Program-made: the position numbers and the translations under genes
Part shown: positions 1-8,713 of the stretch, piece after piece
How positions within the stretch are numbered: position 1 is the first letter of the stretch
How the letters are laid out: each line of letters opens with the position of its first letter
Assembly (NCBI GenBank): GCA_017304945.1
Contig: JAFKLG010000058.1
Location: 93,233 to 157,232, forward strand
Reading direction: 5' to 3'
DNA: 64,000 nt
From: Rhodospirillales bacterium
GTDB taxonomy: Bacteria; Pseudomonadota; Alphaproteobacteria; Acetobacterales; Acetobacteraceae
The notes under the pieces: model-generated
The model's input: only the letters and a program-made list of their open reading frames with translations
The model's database searches: none
Told to the model about the DNA's origin: nothing

Positions 1-1412
1 ACCGGGTGGAACATCGTGTCCGCCGTTCGCGCGATCCACGCATCCAGCGCCGCATCGTCCGTGGTGTCCGCACCGGGCTGCATCTCCGGCCCGCGCACCG
101 GATCGAAGGCCGGCTGGGCGAAGATCTCCCGCAGCAGGCGCACCCCGCGCCGCAGCACCGCGCGGTCGCGCGGATCGGACAGGTAGTTCGGCCGGATCAC
201 CGGGGCCGCCAGCGGATCGGCCGAACGCAGGGTCACCGTCCCGCGGCTTTCGGGCCGCATCTGCGTGACGTTGGCCATGAAGCCATGCGCATCGCCTGCC
301 CGCGCGGGACCCGCCAGCCCCGGCACCCGCAGCGTCGCGGTGGTCAGCCCCGGCAGGAAATGGCCCTGCAGATCGGGCTCCTCCAGCGCCGGGTCGGAGC
401 GGAGCATGAACCCGGCGGCGAGCGGGAAACTGGCCGCCGGTCCCTTGCGGGTGACCAGTGCCTGGATCAGCGCGAACGCCGCGCGGTCGAGCCGGGTTAG
501 AGATTGCAGCGTGATCGGCTGGGTGCAGGCATGCTCGACGCGGACCAGCAGGTGGTCCTGCAGGTTGCGCCCGACGCCCGGCGCATCGGCCGCCACGTCG
601 ATCCCGTGGCTGCGCAGGTGATCGGCCGGTCCGATGCCGGAGCGCATCAGCAGGGCCGGCGAGTTGATGGCGCCGCCGCACAGCACCACCGATCCCGCCT
701 TGAACACGCCGGCGCTGGTCTGCACGCCGATGGCGCGGCCGTTCTCGATCAGGACGCGCAGCGCGTGGGCTCCGGTGACGATGCGCAGGTTGGGCCGGCC
801 GCGCGCCGGGGACAGCCACGCACGGGCGGCGGACCAGCGCTGGCCGCCGGCGATGGTGAAGTGATAGCGGCCGACCCCCTCGTAGGGCGGGGCGTTGAAG
901 TCCCCGGACGGCGCGTGGCCGGCCTGCACGCCAGCCTGCACGAAGATATCCAGCAGCGGGTGAGACACCGCAGCATCGGTGATCGGCAGTGGGCCAGTGC
1001 CGCCATGGTCGGGCGTGGCGCCGTCCTGGAAACGCTCGATGCGGCGGAATGCCGCCAGCGTGTTCTCCCAGGACCAGTCCTGCAGCCCGGCTTGTGCCCA
1101 GGAATCGTAGTCGCTGGGCCGGCCGCGCGCCCAGACCATGCCGTTGATCGATGAGGACCCGCCCAGCACCTTGCCGCGCGGCCAGAAGCTGCGCCGGCCA
1201 GCGAGATTGGCCTCCGGTTCGGTGTGGTAGAACCAGTTGGCGTAGCGGCTGCGCAGCAGCACGCCAGTCATCAGCGGCACGCGCAGCAACGGGTTCCAGT
1301 CGCGCCCGCCGGCCTCGAGCAGGGTGACCTTGATGCGCGGGTCTTCGCTCAGCCGTGCCGCCAGGACGCTGCCGGCCGACCCGGCGCCGACCACCAGGAC
1401 GTCCTCGCTCAT
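1..1412 (-). CDS. GMC-family FAD oxidoreductase (choline dehydrogenase-like), C-terminus cut by window edge
   Basis: The reading frame is open from the ATG at 1412 to the window edge, about 470 codons. The N-terminus has the Rossmann FAD motif VVGAGSAGSVLAARL, followed by the GMC signature around RGKVLGGSSSINGMVWARG and a second FAD-contact region near GGAINSPALLMRSGIGP. GMC enzymes usually have ~530 residues, so roughly the last 60, including the catalytic His region, lie outside the window. The family oxidises alcohols with FAD; the substrate here is unknown. Its start overlaps the stop of the upstream CMD-like gene by 4 bp (ATGA), so the two are probably co-translated. It opens catabolic module A. 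Confidence 0.93.
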   Translation of the reverse strand, partial: MSEDVLVVGAGSAGSVLAARLSEDPRIKVTLLEAGGRDWNPLLRVPLMTGVLLRSRYANWFYHTEPEANLAGRRSFWPRGKVLGGSSSINGMVWARGRPSDYDSWAQAGLQDWSWENTLAAFRRIERFQDGATPDHGGTGPLPITDAAVSHPLLDIFVQAGVQAGHAPSGDFNAPPYEGVGRYHFTIAGGQRWSAARAWLSPARGRPNLRIVTGAHALRVLIENGRAIGVQTSAGVFKAGSVVLCGGAINSPALLMRSGIGPADHLRSHGIDVAADAPGVGRNLQDHLLVRVEHACTQPITLQSLTRLDRAAFALIQALVTRKGPAASFPLAAGFMLRSDPALEEPDLQGHFLPGLTTATLRVPGLAGPARAGDAHGFMANVTQMRPESRGTVTLRSADPLAAPVIRPNYLSDPRDRAVLRRGVRLLREIFAQPAFDPVRGPEMQPGADTTDDAALDAWIARTADTMFHP

Positions 1413-2122
1413 CGGCGGAAGGCGCCCTGGCCGGGCGTCTCGGCCCAGGCACGGAAGCGGGCGGAGGGCGTGACGGCACCGGCATGCATCAGTTCGAACC
1501 AGGTGGTGCAGGCCTCGACGAAGCGATTCACGCCGGCAGGCCAGATGATGAGGCTGAGTGCCTCGACCAGCTTCTCCTCCGCCACACCGGCCGCGTAGGC
1601 GGCGCGGATATGCGCGGCCACGCCCCATTGGCGCCCGAGTGCGGCGTGCACGGCAAGCAGGGCGAGGTGGCAGGTGGCGTCCGGGATCGAGGGATCGCCC
1701 AGCCGGGTGGCGCCGTCGAGATAGGCGGCATGCGGATCGGTTGTCGGGAACCAGTCCTGCCAGTGCTGGCCCACGAATTCGAACGCCTCGGCCGCGCCGG
1801 CATAGCCGGCCAGGCGGAACGCTGCCCGCGCCTGCGCCTCGCTTCCGCCGGCGCCGCGGAACATCTGCAGATGATGCGTGCCGATCGCTTCTTTCAGCGC
1901 GACCAGCAGGGCGAGCCAGACGAACTCCTTCTCGAACGGATCGAGGTGCCGCTGCGTGCGCGTCAACGCGGCATACATCTGCTCATACGCGGCGTGCAGG
2001 TCGGGCGCGGCGGCGGCCAATGCACCGTGATGCGGCAGCAGATAGCCGCGCCCGGCGCGCAGCGCATCGAGGCGTGCCCGCACCTGTTCGGGCGTTGGCA
2101 GGGGGTCGGGGCGGTCGCTCAT
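1409..2122 (-). CDS. Carboxymuconolactone decarboxylase (CMD/AhpD)-like protein, copy A
   Basis: A 237-aa protein of the AhpD/CMD helical fold, recognised by the segment KEFVWLALLVALKEAIGTHH. The redox CxxC pair of true AhpD peroxidases is absent. A Glu and a His-His pair occupy that region, so a decarboxylase, lyase or hydrolase-like role fits better than peroxidase; this is inference. It is a clear paralogue of the protein at 14455-15162: both begin with RGYLLPHHG-like segments and share the EFVWLA...THH core. It is first in an operon with the GMC oxidoreductase and is read from the promoter at 2168-2196. The substrate is unknown. Confidence 0.85.
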   Translation of the reverse strand: MSDRPDPLPTPEQVRARLDALRAGRGYLLPHHGALAAAAPDLHAAYEQMYAALTRTQRHLDPFEKEFVWLALLVALKEAIGTHHLQMFRGAGGSEAQARAAFRLAGYAGAAEAFEFVGQHWQDWFPTTDPHAAYLDGATRLGDPSIPDATCHLALLAVHAALGRQWGVAAHIRAAYAAGVAEEKLVEALSLIIWPAGVNRFVEACTTWFELMHAGAVTPSARFRAWAETPGQGAFRR

Positions 2123-2167
2123 CGCAGCCTCCTGCGGGGGCGCGGCAATGCCGCCCCGCTGGCTGCG

Positions 2168-2196
2168 CCTATACGGGCGAGTTGTCTGCTTGACAA
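2168..2196 (-). promoter_or_regulatory. Candidate sigma-70 promoter for the CMD/GMC operon
   Basis: On the minus strand a -35 hexamer TTGTCA (2196-2191) and a -10 hexamer TATAGG (2173-2168) are separated by exactly 17 bp, ahead of the start at 2122. The -35 element lies inside the inverted repeat at 2180-2200, so a protein bound there would block it. No transcription data are available. Confidence 0.5.
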
Positions 2197-2200
2197 GACA
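2180..2200. promoter_or_regulatory. Palindromic operator-like site, copy 1
   Basis: Between the divergent CMD/GMC operon and the methyltransferase operon lies TGTCT-8 bp-AGACA (2183-2200), with an overlapping TTGTC/GACAA repeat. The first 13 bases, AGTTGTCTGCTTG, recur exactly at 12386-12398 in the other divergent promoter region of this island. That suggests a shared regulator. Its identity is not evident, although TTGTC/GACAA half-sites resemble GntR-family operators. Confidence 0.5.
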
Positions 2201-2259
2201 TTCATACAGGGCAGAGTTGCAGAAACGAGCCGGGTTTCAGCAGGGATTGGGGGCGCGCG

Positions 2260-3294
2260 ATGGAACTGTCTCTCGACGAACGCGGGCGGATCGATTTCGT
2301 CCTGACACTGCGCCGGCGCTGGGCCGACACCGTCTATCCCGCGCTGCGGGCGCAGTATGATGCCGACCCGGCCGGCACGGAGCCGGTGCGGGAGGCGGTG
2401 CATCGCCAGCCCGCCTATCCCTGGTTCGCCTTCCTGGAGCGCAATGCGCAGAAGATGCTGTGGCGCGACGTCTCCGACGTGGTGGCGGCGCATCCGCGCG
2501 ATGCCGGGACGGAGGCGTCCGGCCCGGCGACGCTGGAGCTGGATCCCAACCTCGAGCTGCCCGACTGGTACACCGATTGGGACATCCATGTGCAGCCGGG
2601 CGGCGTCTGGCGCAACGATGCCTCGGCCGACGTCTACGAACTGGGCGCCAAGCTGGTGATGCTGGGCGTCAACGACGACTACACGTTCCACCGCGCCTTC
2701 ACCGAGACCGCGGTGCCGCCTGGGTCGTATCGGCGGATCGTCGACCTGGGCTGCGGCTTCGGCAAGTCGACCTGGCCGATGAAGCGCGCCTTCCCCGACG
2801 CCGAGGTCATCGGCATCGATCTGGCGGAACCCTGCCTGCGCATGGCGCGCGACCGCGCCAATGCGGCGGGACTGGCGATCCGCTTCATCCAGGCGGATTG
2901 CCAGGCGACGGGACTTGAGGCGGGATCGGTCGACTTCCTGATGTCGTCGATGCTCATCCACGAGATGCCGCGCCCGGCGCTGATCGCGACGTTGCGGGAG
3001 GCGGCGCGCATCCTGGCGCCCGGCGGCAAGCTGCGCTTCCTGGATTTCACCACCACCGGCGACGCGTTCCGCGACCTCGCGATGGCGGAACACGGGGAGC
3101 GCAACAACGAGCCATTCATGCCCGGCCTGCTGGCCGCCGACGTCCCGGCGCTGTGCGAGGCCGCGGGCCTGGCCGGGGCGCGCTGGGTCGCGTTCGACGA
3201 GCGCGGCGGCGGCCGGCTGCCCGAAAGATCCTGGCCGAAACGGGCGGAGTGGCATTTCCCCTGGGCCGTGCTGGAAGCGGAGAAGCCGCAATGA
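2260..3294 (+). CDS. Class I SAM-dependent methyltransferase, copy A
   Basis: A 344-aa protein with SAM motif I DLGCGFGKS near residues 162-170, an acidic motif II (VIGIDLAEP) and a post-motif LAPGGKLRFLDF. The N-terminal ~150 residues are a family-specific helical region ending in DIHVQPGGVW. The C-terminal RNNEPFMP segment is also present in the paralogue at 19848-20924, which has DIHQHPGGVW as well. It overlaps the next small gene by 4 bp (ATGA), so translation is probably coupled. The methyl acceptor is unknown. The same small protein accompanies the paralogue, suggesting that the pair acts together. Confidence 0.88.
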   Translation: MELSLDERGRIDFVLTLRRRWADTVYPALRAQYDADPAGTEPVREAVHRQPAYPWFAFLERNAQKMLWRDVSDVVAAHPRDAGTEASGPATLELDPNLELPDWYTDWDIHVQPGGVWRNDASADVYELGAKLVMLGVNDDYTFHRAFTETAVPPGSYRRIVDLGCGFGKSTWPMKRAFPDAEVIGIDLAEPCLRMARDRANAAGLAIRFIQADCQATGLEAGSVDFLMSSMLIHEMPRPALIATLREAARILAPGGKLRFLDFTTTGDAFRDLAMAEHGERNNEPFMPGLLAADVPALCEAAGLAGARWVAFDERGGGRLPERSWPKRAEWHFPWAVLEAEKPQ

Positions 3295-3587
3295 CCCTGC
3301 CCGCGCGCGATCACGCCTATCTGACGCCGGCGACGATCGACCAGGTCGCCGCCATGGTGCTGGAACTGGCGTCTCAGCTTCACGTCGAGCGGCAACGCCG
3401 CATGGCGCTGGAGGCGGTGCTGCGGCGTCAGGGCGTCCTGGCGGACGGCGCGGTGGACGCGATGGTCGAGGATGAAACGCTCCTGGCCGATGCGCGGGGA
3501 GCGCTGGATGCCAATCTGCGTCGCCTGCTGCGTATCATGACGGAGACCGGCGACCCGCGCGGACCGCTTCGGGCCGAGGCGCTGTGA
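3291..3587 (+). CDS. Small helical protein paired with the methyltransferase, copy A
   Basis: A 98-aa, mostly helical protein with no recognised family. The central segment (MVLELASQLHVERQRRMALE) resembles that of the 103-aa protein at 19513-19824, where MIMTLGAELYVVKDRLRALE precedes the second methyltransferase. The start ATG overlaps the methyltransferase stop and its own stop overlaps the hydrolase GTG start, giving a tight three-gene unit. It may be a partner or specificity subunit of the methyltransferase; this rests on context only. Confidence 0.75.
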   Translation: MTLPARDHAYLTPATIDQVAAMVLELASQLHVERQRRMALEAVLRRQGVLADGAVDAMVEDETLLADARGALDANLRRLLRIMTETGDPRGPLRAEAL

Positions 3588-5251
3588 GCGCGGAGCTCTC
3601 CCGGCATTTCATCGATGTCGGCGCGCGGCGGGTGCACTACACGCGCGCCGGATCGGGACCTGCGCTGGTGCTGCTGCATGAAAGCCCGTGTTCGGCGAAG
3701 TCGCTGGAAACCGTGCAGCGCGTGTTTTCCGAACGCTTCACCGTGATCGCGCCCGACACGCCGGGATTCGGCCTGTCCGATCCCTTGCCGCTGAAACAAC
3801 CCGAGATCGCCGATTTCGCCGACGCGTTGGCCGAGACGCTGGCTGCGATCGGGGTGGGCAAGGCGGCCGTGTACGGGCGGCACACCGGCGCCTCGATCGC
3901 GGTGGAATATGCTCGCCGACATCCCGATCGCTGTGCCATGGCGGTGGCTGACGGCTACCCGGTCTACTCGGGGCCGCAGCAGGAAAGCCGGCTCACGGAC
4001 TACCTGTTGCCGTTGGAGCCGCGCTGGGACGGCGGGCACCTGCTGTGGCTGTGGTTCCGCTACCGCGACCAGCACACGTTCTGGCCGTGGCACAATCAGG
4101 CCGGGAGCAACCGCGCCGGCTGCGACGTGCCCGACCTGGATTTCCTGCAGCGCGGGGTGATGGAGTTCCTGGAGGCCGGGGACGGCTACCGCATCGCCTA
4201 TGCGGCCGCGTTCCGGCATGGCGGCAAGGCACTGGCGCTGCTGCCCGAGTTGCGTGTGCCGACCTGCTTCGTCGCGCGACCCAGCGACAGCCTGTTCCGC
4301 GCGCTGTCCGTGCTGCCGCAGACGGAATGGGTCGAGACGCTGTCGCGCGACGAGGTGACGGCGGCACGGGAGACGATGGAGCTGCTGCTGCGCCACCCCG
4401 CACCGGTGCCGCCACCGGCGCCGCCCACAAATCCTGCGGCCGCCCGGAGCACGCTGCGCATGGTCGGCCCGCTGCTGTTGCGTAGCGCCGGCGAGGACCG
4501 TGGCGGTGTGCCGCTGCTGCTGCTGCACGACCTGCCCGGCAGCTCCGCGCTGCTCGATCCGCTCGTGGTGGCGCTCGGACAGCATCGTCCGACGCTGGCA
4601 TTCGACCTGCTCGGGCAGGGCGAGTCGGAGGCGCCGGCCAATGGCAGGATCGATGTCGCGGCCTGGGCGCACTCGTTGATCGCGGCGCTCGACCGGCTTG
4701 GGATCGCGCAGGTGCACGTCTACGGGCATGGCGGCGGCGGAGTTGTGGCGACGGAACTCGCGCTCGCCGCGCCCGACCGGGTGGCCTCTTTGCTGCTGGG
4801 CGCGCCGCCTGCGCTGCCGGCGGAGGAGCGGGAGGCGTTTGCCGCCGGTTATGCGCCCTCGGCCGACCCGGTGTGGGAGGGCGCGCATCTGCTGCGTGTC
4901 TGGCACCATCTGCGCGACCAGGAATTGTGGTGGCCCTGGTACGAGCGCACGGTGGCAAGTGCGCGACCCGGCACGCTGGACATCGATCCGGCGACGCTGA
5001 CCCTGCGGGCGCGCGAATGCCTGCGTCACCCGACGCTGTATCAGCCCGTGTGGCAGGCGGTGCTGGCGTATCCGTTGCGCGAGAAACTGGATCTGCTGCG
5101 CGGCCGCGCGGTGGTCCTGGCCGCGGAGCGGGACCTGTTCGCGCGGTTCGCCGCGGATGCGGCGGCTGCAGTGGGTAGCGACGTGGTGCCGGTCGAGCCG
5201 GGCTGGCAGGCACGTGCTACGGCGATCCTGCAACGGACCGCCGAGGTGTAG
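3584..5251 (+). CDS. Tandem two-domain alpha/beta hydrolase-fold protein lacking serine nucleophiles
   Basis: A 555-aa protein with two alpha/beta hydrolase domains (about 10-270 and 295-550) joined by a Pro-rich linker. In domain 1 the nucleophile elbow reads GRHTG, placing His100 where Ser normally sits. In domain 2 it reads GHGGG (381-385), with Gly at that place. Both carry a cap motif of the form RDQ...FWP/WWP, also found in the hydrolase at 16696-17538, which has GSHTG. The family resembles C-C bond hydrolases and haloalkane dehalogenases, but activity by the usual serine mechanism is doubtful. Its GTG start overlaps the preceding stop by 4 bp. Confidence 0.85.
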   Translation: MSAELSRHFIDVGARRVHYTRAGSGPALVLLHESPCSAKSLETVQRVFSERFTVIAPDTPGFGLSDPLPLKQPEIADFADALAETLAAIGVGKAAVYGRHTGASIAVEYARRHPDRCAMAVADGYPVYSGPQQESRLTDYLLPLEPRWDGGHLLWLWFRYRDQHTFWPWHNQAGSNRAGCDVPDLDFLQRGVMEFLEAGDGYRIAYAAAFRHGGKALALLPELRVPTCFVARPSDSLFRALSVLPQTEWVETLSRDEVTAARETMELLLRHPAPVPPPAPPTNPAAARSTLRMVGPLLLRSAGEDRGGVPLLLLHDLPGSSALLDPLVVALGQHRPTLAFDLLGQGESEAPANGRIDVAAWAHSLIAALDRLGIAQVHVYGHGGGGVVATELALAAPDRVASLLLGAPPALPAEEREAFAAGYAPSADPVWEGAHLLRVWHHLRDQELWWPWYERTVASARPGTLDIDPATLTLRARECLRHPTLYQPVWQAVLAYPLREKLDLLRGRAVVLAAERDLFARFAADAAAAVGSDVVPVEPGWQARATAILQRTAEV

Positions 5252-5273
5252 CGTCGTGTGATCTAACCGGTCG

Positions 5274-5364
5274 GTGTCATGGCCGCCGGAGGGCGGCCAT
5301 CCACGACTTTGCCGGGTGCAAGCGGGAAAGACGTGGATGGCCGTGACAAGCACGGCCATGACAC
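5274..5364. repeat. REP-like palindromic intergenic repeat, copy 1 (full unit)
   Basis: A 91-bp unit starts with GTGTCATGGCCG and ends with its exact inverse CGGCCATGACAC. Inside, the halves read GGCCATCCACGAC and ACGTGGATGGCC. Related units occur at 15232-15265, 49864-49943, 59225-59309 and partly near 63645-63670. It sits between convergent genes, where REP-type elements are usual. Confidence 0.85.
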
Positions 5365-5422
5365 ACTGGGCCGGTTGGTGCGCCGGCCAGTACTACAATC
5401 GCTTGGACAGCAGCCGCCCCGC

Positions 5423-6193
5423 CTACAGCCGCTCCGACAGCAGCCGTTCGGCCAGGTTCTTGGTCCAGCTCACCGCGTGGACCTGTCCGGCGAGCGGCTC
5501 GGGCCTGCCCAGCGGTGCCAGTTCCGGCGCGTGCAGATCCAGCGTCGCGGACCCAGAGCGGATCCCGTCCAGCATCACGTCCTGCATGCGCGCCAGGAAC
5601 ACCTCCCGCAGACAGGACCCGTCGGTCGGATCGGGCAGCACGCGCTCCAGGAAGAAGCCGACGAAGGGCGGCTGTTCGATCGGTGGCGGCCCGTCGCGCT
5701 CCAGCGTGACGGACAAGGACAGCACCGGCGTGCCGAGACGGGACACGCGCCCGGTCGCGCGATCCCCTGCCTGCCACCCACGGATCGGGTGCGGCGGCGT
5801 CATGTCGATGCGGCCGAGGCGCTGCGGCCAACCGTAGAACTCCCGCCCGACGGCTAGCTCCGCATCCGAGTCGGTCCACAGGAACGGGTCCCAGAAGCCG
5901 ACGCGCCCCTCATGCGCGACGGCGATGCCGACGACACATTCGCGGAAGCAGGACTCGGCCGGGTTGGCCTGGGCCCAGTCCCAGCCGCGGCCCAGGTCGC
6001 AGAACAGGTCATGCACCGAGAAGCGCACTACCGGCTCCCCCCATGGCGTCAGCGGCGCCGGCGTCAGCGCGGCGATGCCGGCGGCGTCGCAACGGGCCAG
6101 CACGGTGATGCTGCGGCCGGCGAAATGCCACGGCGGGGCATCGTAGAGCGCGGCGCGGCCGGTGGGATCGCGCGGCGTGACGAAGCCCATCAT
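5423..6193 (-). CDS. Acetoacetate decarboxylase-like protein without the Schiff-base lysine
   Basis: A 256-aa protein of the acetoacetate decarboxylase (ADC) superfamily, recognised by LYDAPPWHFAG and the active-site strand VGREFYGWPQR. In true ADCs this strand ends in Pro-Lys-Lys and the first Lys forms the Schiff base. Here the positions are Gln124-Arg125, so ordinary decarboxylation is unlikely and another lyase, isomerase or binding role is more probable. The start at 6193 overlaps the upstream gene's stop (ATGA). It is the last gene of a unit with the ureidoglycolate-lyase-like gene, and a REP-like unit follows it. Confidence 0.82.
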   Translation of the reverse strand: MMGFVTPRDPTGRAALYDAPPWHFAGRSITVLARCDAAGIAALTPAPLTPWGEPVVRFSVHDLFCDLGRGWDWAQANPAESCFRECVVGIAVAHEGRVGFWDPFLWTDSDAELAVGREFYGWPQRLGRIDMTPPHPIRGWQAGDRATGRVSRLGTPVLSLSVTLERDGPPPIEQPPFVGFFLERVLPDPTDGSCLREVFLARMQDVMLDGIRSGSATLDLHAPELAPLGRPEPLAGQVHAVSWTKNLAERLLSERL

Positions 6194-6747
6194 GGCAGCT
6201 CGACCTCCAGCGTCACACCACAGCGCGCCAGCATGTCCTTCTTGTCGAGGTCCGGTCCCTGTGCCTCGTTCCCCTGCTTCTGCCGCAGGTCGCGCACCGT
6301 GTCGCGTCGGATCAGCACCACCACGTCGGTGTCGGCCTGCAGCGCCATGGGGAATTCGTGCCAGGTGCCGAGGCGCAGCGAGAACCCGGCGCTGCCGTCG
6401 AACAGCAGCGCCCGCACGTCGTTCAGGTCCGGAATCTCCGCGTCGGGCGTGGGTGGCGCCAGTACCAGCAGGAACGGCCTGCCGCCCAACGGAATGAAGG
6501 TCTGGGTGTGCAGGAAGTGACGCTCCATCCAGCTCACCCGCAGGGGGCGCGGCTGGATGGTTGCCACCGAAACTTCCAGCGTGTCGTCGGTGACGAACTG
6601 CGCGACCGGCTTGCGCAGCTTCACCGCCTCGCCATAGAACGCGCTGCCGGTGACCGGGCCGAGCGCGGCGGAGCCGACCCACCAGCCGAAATCCGCGGTA
6701 TTCTCAGGCGTGGCGGGTTCGGCGCGCAGCCGGTGCAGCGTGGTCAT
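6190..6747 (-). CDS. Ureidoglycolate lyase (AllA)-like cupin protein
   Basis: A 185-aa protein with the AllA family core FIPLGGRPFLLVLAPP, a PDLNDVRALLFDGSAG stretch and GTWHEFP, where AllA proteins carry GTWH. AllA splits ureidoglycolate to glyoxylate and urea. No other allantoin-pathway gene is visible, so the true substrate may be a different hydroxy-acid adduct. The ATG at 6747 has a clear AGGAG upstream and gives the normal family length. It overlaps the ADC-like gene by 4 bp and follows the ABC transporter genes by 11 bp, so all seven genes may be one operon. Confidence 0.78.
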   Translation of the reverse strand: MTTLHRLRAEPATPENTADFGWWVGSAALGPVTGSAFYGEAVKLRKPVAQFVTDDTLEVSVATIQPRPLRVSWMERHFLHTQTFIPLGGRPFLLVLAPPTPDAEIPDLNDVRALLFDGSAGFSLRLGTWHEFPMALQADTDVVVLIRRDTVRDLRQKQGNEAQGPDLDKKDMLARCGVTLEVELP

Positions 6748-6758
6748 GCAGGCTCCTC

Positions 6759-7730
6759 TCACGCCGCGATGCGGTTGCTGCCGTCGATCAGGCGCACGCA
6801 GGCGGCCGTCTGTCCCGGGCCGGCGGAGAGCAATGGTGGCCGGCCGATGCGGCACTGCTTCTCCACCAGCGGGCAGCGGGTCTGGAACGGACAGCCGGTG
6901 ATGCGGTCGAGCGGCGAGGGAATCTCGCCCTCGAGCCGGATGCGCTTCGGGCGCTCCCTGGGATCGGCCGGCAGATGCGCGGACAAGAGCGCCTGGGTGT
7001 AGGGATGCGCGGGGCGATCCATCACCGCCTCGGTCGGGCCTTCCTCCAGCACGCGGCCGAGATACAGCACGGCCACGCGATCAGCGATCAGGCGCAGCGT
7101 GGCAAGGTCGTGCGTGATGAACACCATCGACACGGCAGTCTCCGCACGCAACTCGCCAAGCAGGTCCAGGATGCCGGCGCGCACGGAGAGGTCGAGCGAG
7201 GAGGTGGGCTCATCCAGCACGATCAGAGATGGCCTGGTGGCGATGGCGCGGGCGATGCACACGCGCTGCAACTGTCCGCCCGAGAGTTCCGCCGGCGTGC
7301 GGTCGAGTTGCGCCGCGGCCAGGTGCACGCGTTCGGCCAGTCGTTCTGCTTCCGTGCGGCGCGCGGCGCGCCCAAGCTGCGTGTGCAGCTTCAGCGGTTC
7401 CTCGATCAGGCGGCGGATCGACATGCGCGGGTTGAGCGCCGACCACGGATCCTGGAACACCATCGACATCCGCGCGCGCAGCTTGCGCAGCCGGCGTTCG
7501 GGCCAGTCGGTGATATCGTCGCCGTCCAGCGCGACGCGGCCGCCGGTCGGCTGCAGCAGCCGCAGCAGGCAGCGGCCCAGCGTCGACTTGCCCGATCCGG
7601 ACTCGCCGACCAGGCCCAGCACCTCGCCCTCGTGGACGAGCAGGTCGACCTTGTCGAGCGCATGCACCGCCCCGGCCCCTTCACCGAAGCGCATGTCCAG
7701 CCCGGCGAGTTCGGCGACGACGCGGGTCAT
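6759..7730 (-). CDS. Dipeptide/oligopeptide-type ABC transporter ATP-binding protein (DppF-type)
   Basis: A 323-aa ATPase with Walker A GESGSGKST, signature LSGGQLQR, Walker B LIVLDEPTSSLD and an H-loop ITHD. The C-terminal oligopeptide-transporter extension includes HPYTQALL and a Cys cluster (CPFQTRCPLVEKQC). It pairs with the DppD-type subunit upstream, overlapping it by ATGA, to energise the two permeases. Several kinds of cargo are known for this family (peptides, nickel, sugars, opines); here the neighbouring enzymes suggest a catabolic substrate. Confidence 0.94.
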   Translation of the reverse strand: MTRVVAELAGLDMRFGEGAGAVHALDKVDLLVHEGEVLGLVGESGSGKSTLGRCLLRLLQPTGGRVALDGDDITDWPERRLRKLRARMSMVFQDPWSALNPRMSIRRLIEEPLKLHTQLGRAARRTEAERLAERVHLAAAQLDRTPAELSGGQLQRVCIARAIATRPSLIVLDEPTSSLDLSVRAGILDLLGELRAETAVSMVFITHDLATLRLIADRVAVLYLGRVLEEGPTEAVMDRPAHPYTQALLSAHLPADPRERPKRIRLEGEIPSPLDRITGCPFQTRCPLVEKQCRIGRPPLLSAGPGQTAACVRLIDGSNRIAA

Positions 7731-8713
7731 GCCTCGGCCTCGGCGGGCTCGCGCGCGAAATGGCAGGCGGCGCGCTGGTCGCCAACCTGCGCCAGCGGCG
7801 GCGCGGACCGGCACACATCCCGGGATCGGTCGCAGCGCAGGCGGTAGCAGCAGCCTTCCGGTAGGGCGTAGAGGTTGGGTGGCGGTCCGCCCAGGCGCAG
7901 GCCGGCGCCCAGCCGCAGCCGTTCCGGCGTCGCGGCCAGCAGTGCCTGGGTGTAGGGATGCATCGGCCGGGGGAAGACCTCGGCAACGGGGCCCTGCTCC
8001 ACCACGGAGCCGGCGAACATCACCGCCACGTCGTCGCAGTACTGCGCGACCACGCCCAGGTCATGCGTGACGATGATCGCCCCGATGCCGCGCCCGCGCA
8101 CCGCTGCCGAGAGCAGGTCGAGGATCTGCGCCTGCACCGTCACGTCCAGGGCGGTGGTCGGTTCGTCGGCGATCAGCAGGTCGGGCTCGTTTACCAGCGC
8201 CAGCGCGATCACCACGCGCTGTGCCATGCCGCCGGAGAATTCGTGCGGCCAGGCGGCCAGTCGGCGTTTCGGATCGGGAATGCTGACCGCGGCCAGGATC
8301 GCCTCGGCCCGTTCCATCGCTTCCCGCCGGCTGCGCCTGGCATGGGCCCGCTGCACGCGCACGAGCTGCTCGCCCACGCGCGCCAGCGGATCCAGCGAGG
8401 CCTTGGCGGACTGCACGACGAAGCCGATGCGGTTGCCGCGCAGCGCGCTGCGTTCGCTGGCCGACATGGCCAGCAGGTCCCGCCCCTGGAACAGCGCGCG
8501 GCCGGCGACGACGCGGGCGGGCGGGTGCAGCAGGCCGAGGATCGAGGTGACCGTCAGGGACTTGCCCGCGCCGCTCTCGCCGACCAGGCCCAGGATGCGG
8601 CCCTTCTGCAGCGTGAAGCCGACGCCGTTCAGCGCGCGGGCCGTGCGGATGCGATCGTCGCGATCCCGGGTGACGAAATGCGTGTGCAGGTCGGAGACTT
8701 CGAGCAGGCTCAT
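7727..8713 (-). CDS. Dipeptide/oligopeptide-type ABC transporter ATP-binding protein (DppD-type)
   Basis: A 328-aa ATPase with Walker A GESGAGKS, signature FSGGMAQRV, Walker B LLIADEPTTALD and ITHD-like VTHDLGVV. The C-terminal extension contains PYTQALLAATPERL and a Cys-rich tail (CCYRLRCDRSRDVC). The ATG at 8713 overlaps the permease stop by 4 bp and fits the family length. It forms a heterodimeric motor with the next gene. Confidence 0.94.
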   Translation of the reverse strand: MSLLEVSDLHTHFVTRDRDDRIRTARALNGVGFTLQKGRILGLVGESGAGKSLTVTSILGLLHPPARVVAGRALFQGRDLLAMSASERSALRGNRIGFVVQSAKASLDPLARVGEQLVRVQRAHARRSRREAMERAEAILAAVSIPDPKRRLAAWPHEFSGGMAQRVVIALALVNEPDLLIADEPTTALDVTVQAQILDLLSAAVRGRGIGAIIVTHDLGVVAQYCDDVAVMFAGSVVEQGPVAEVFPRPMHPYTQALLAATPERLRLGAGLRLGGPPPNLYALPEGCCYRLRCDRSRDVCRSAPPLAQVGDQRAACHFAREPAEAEA

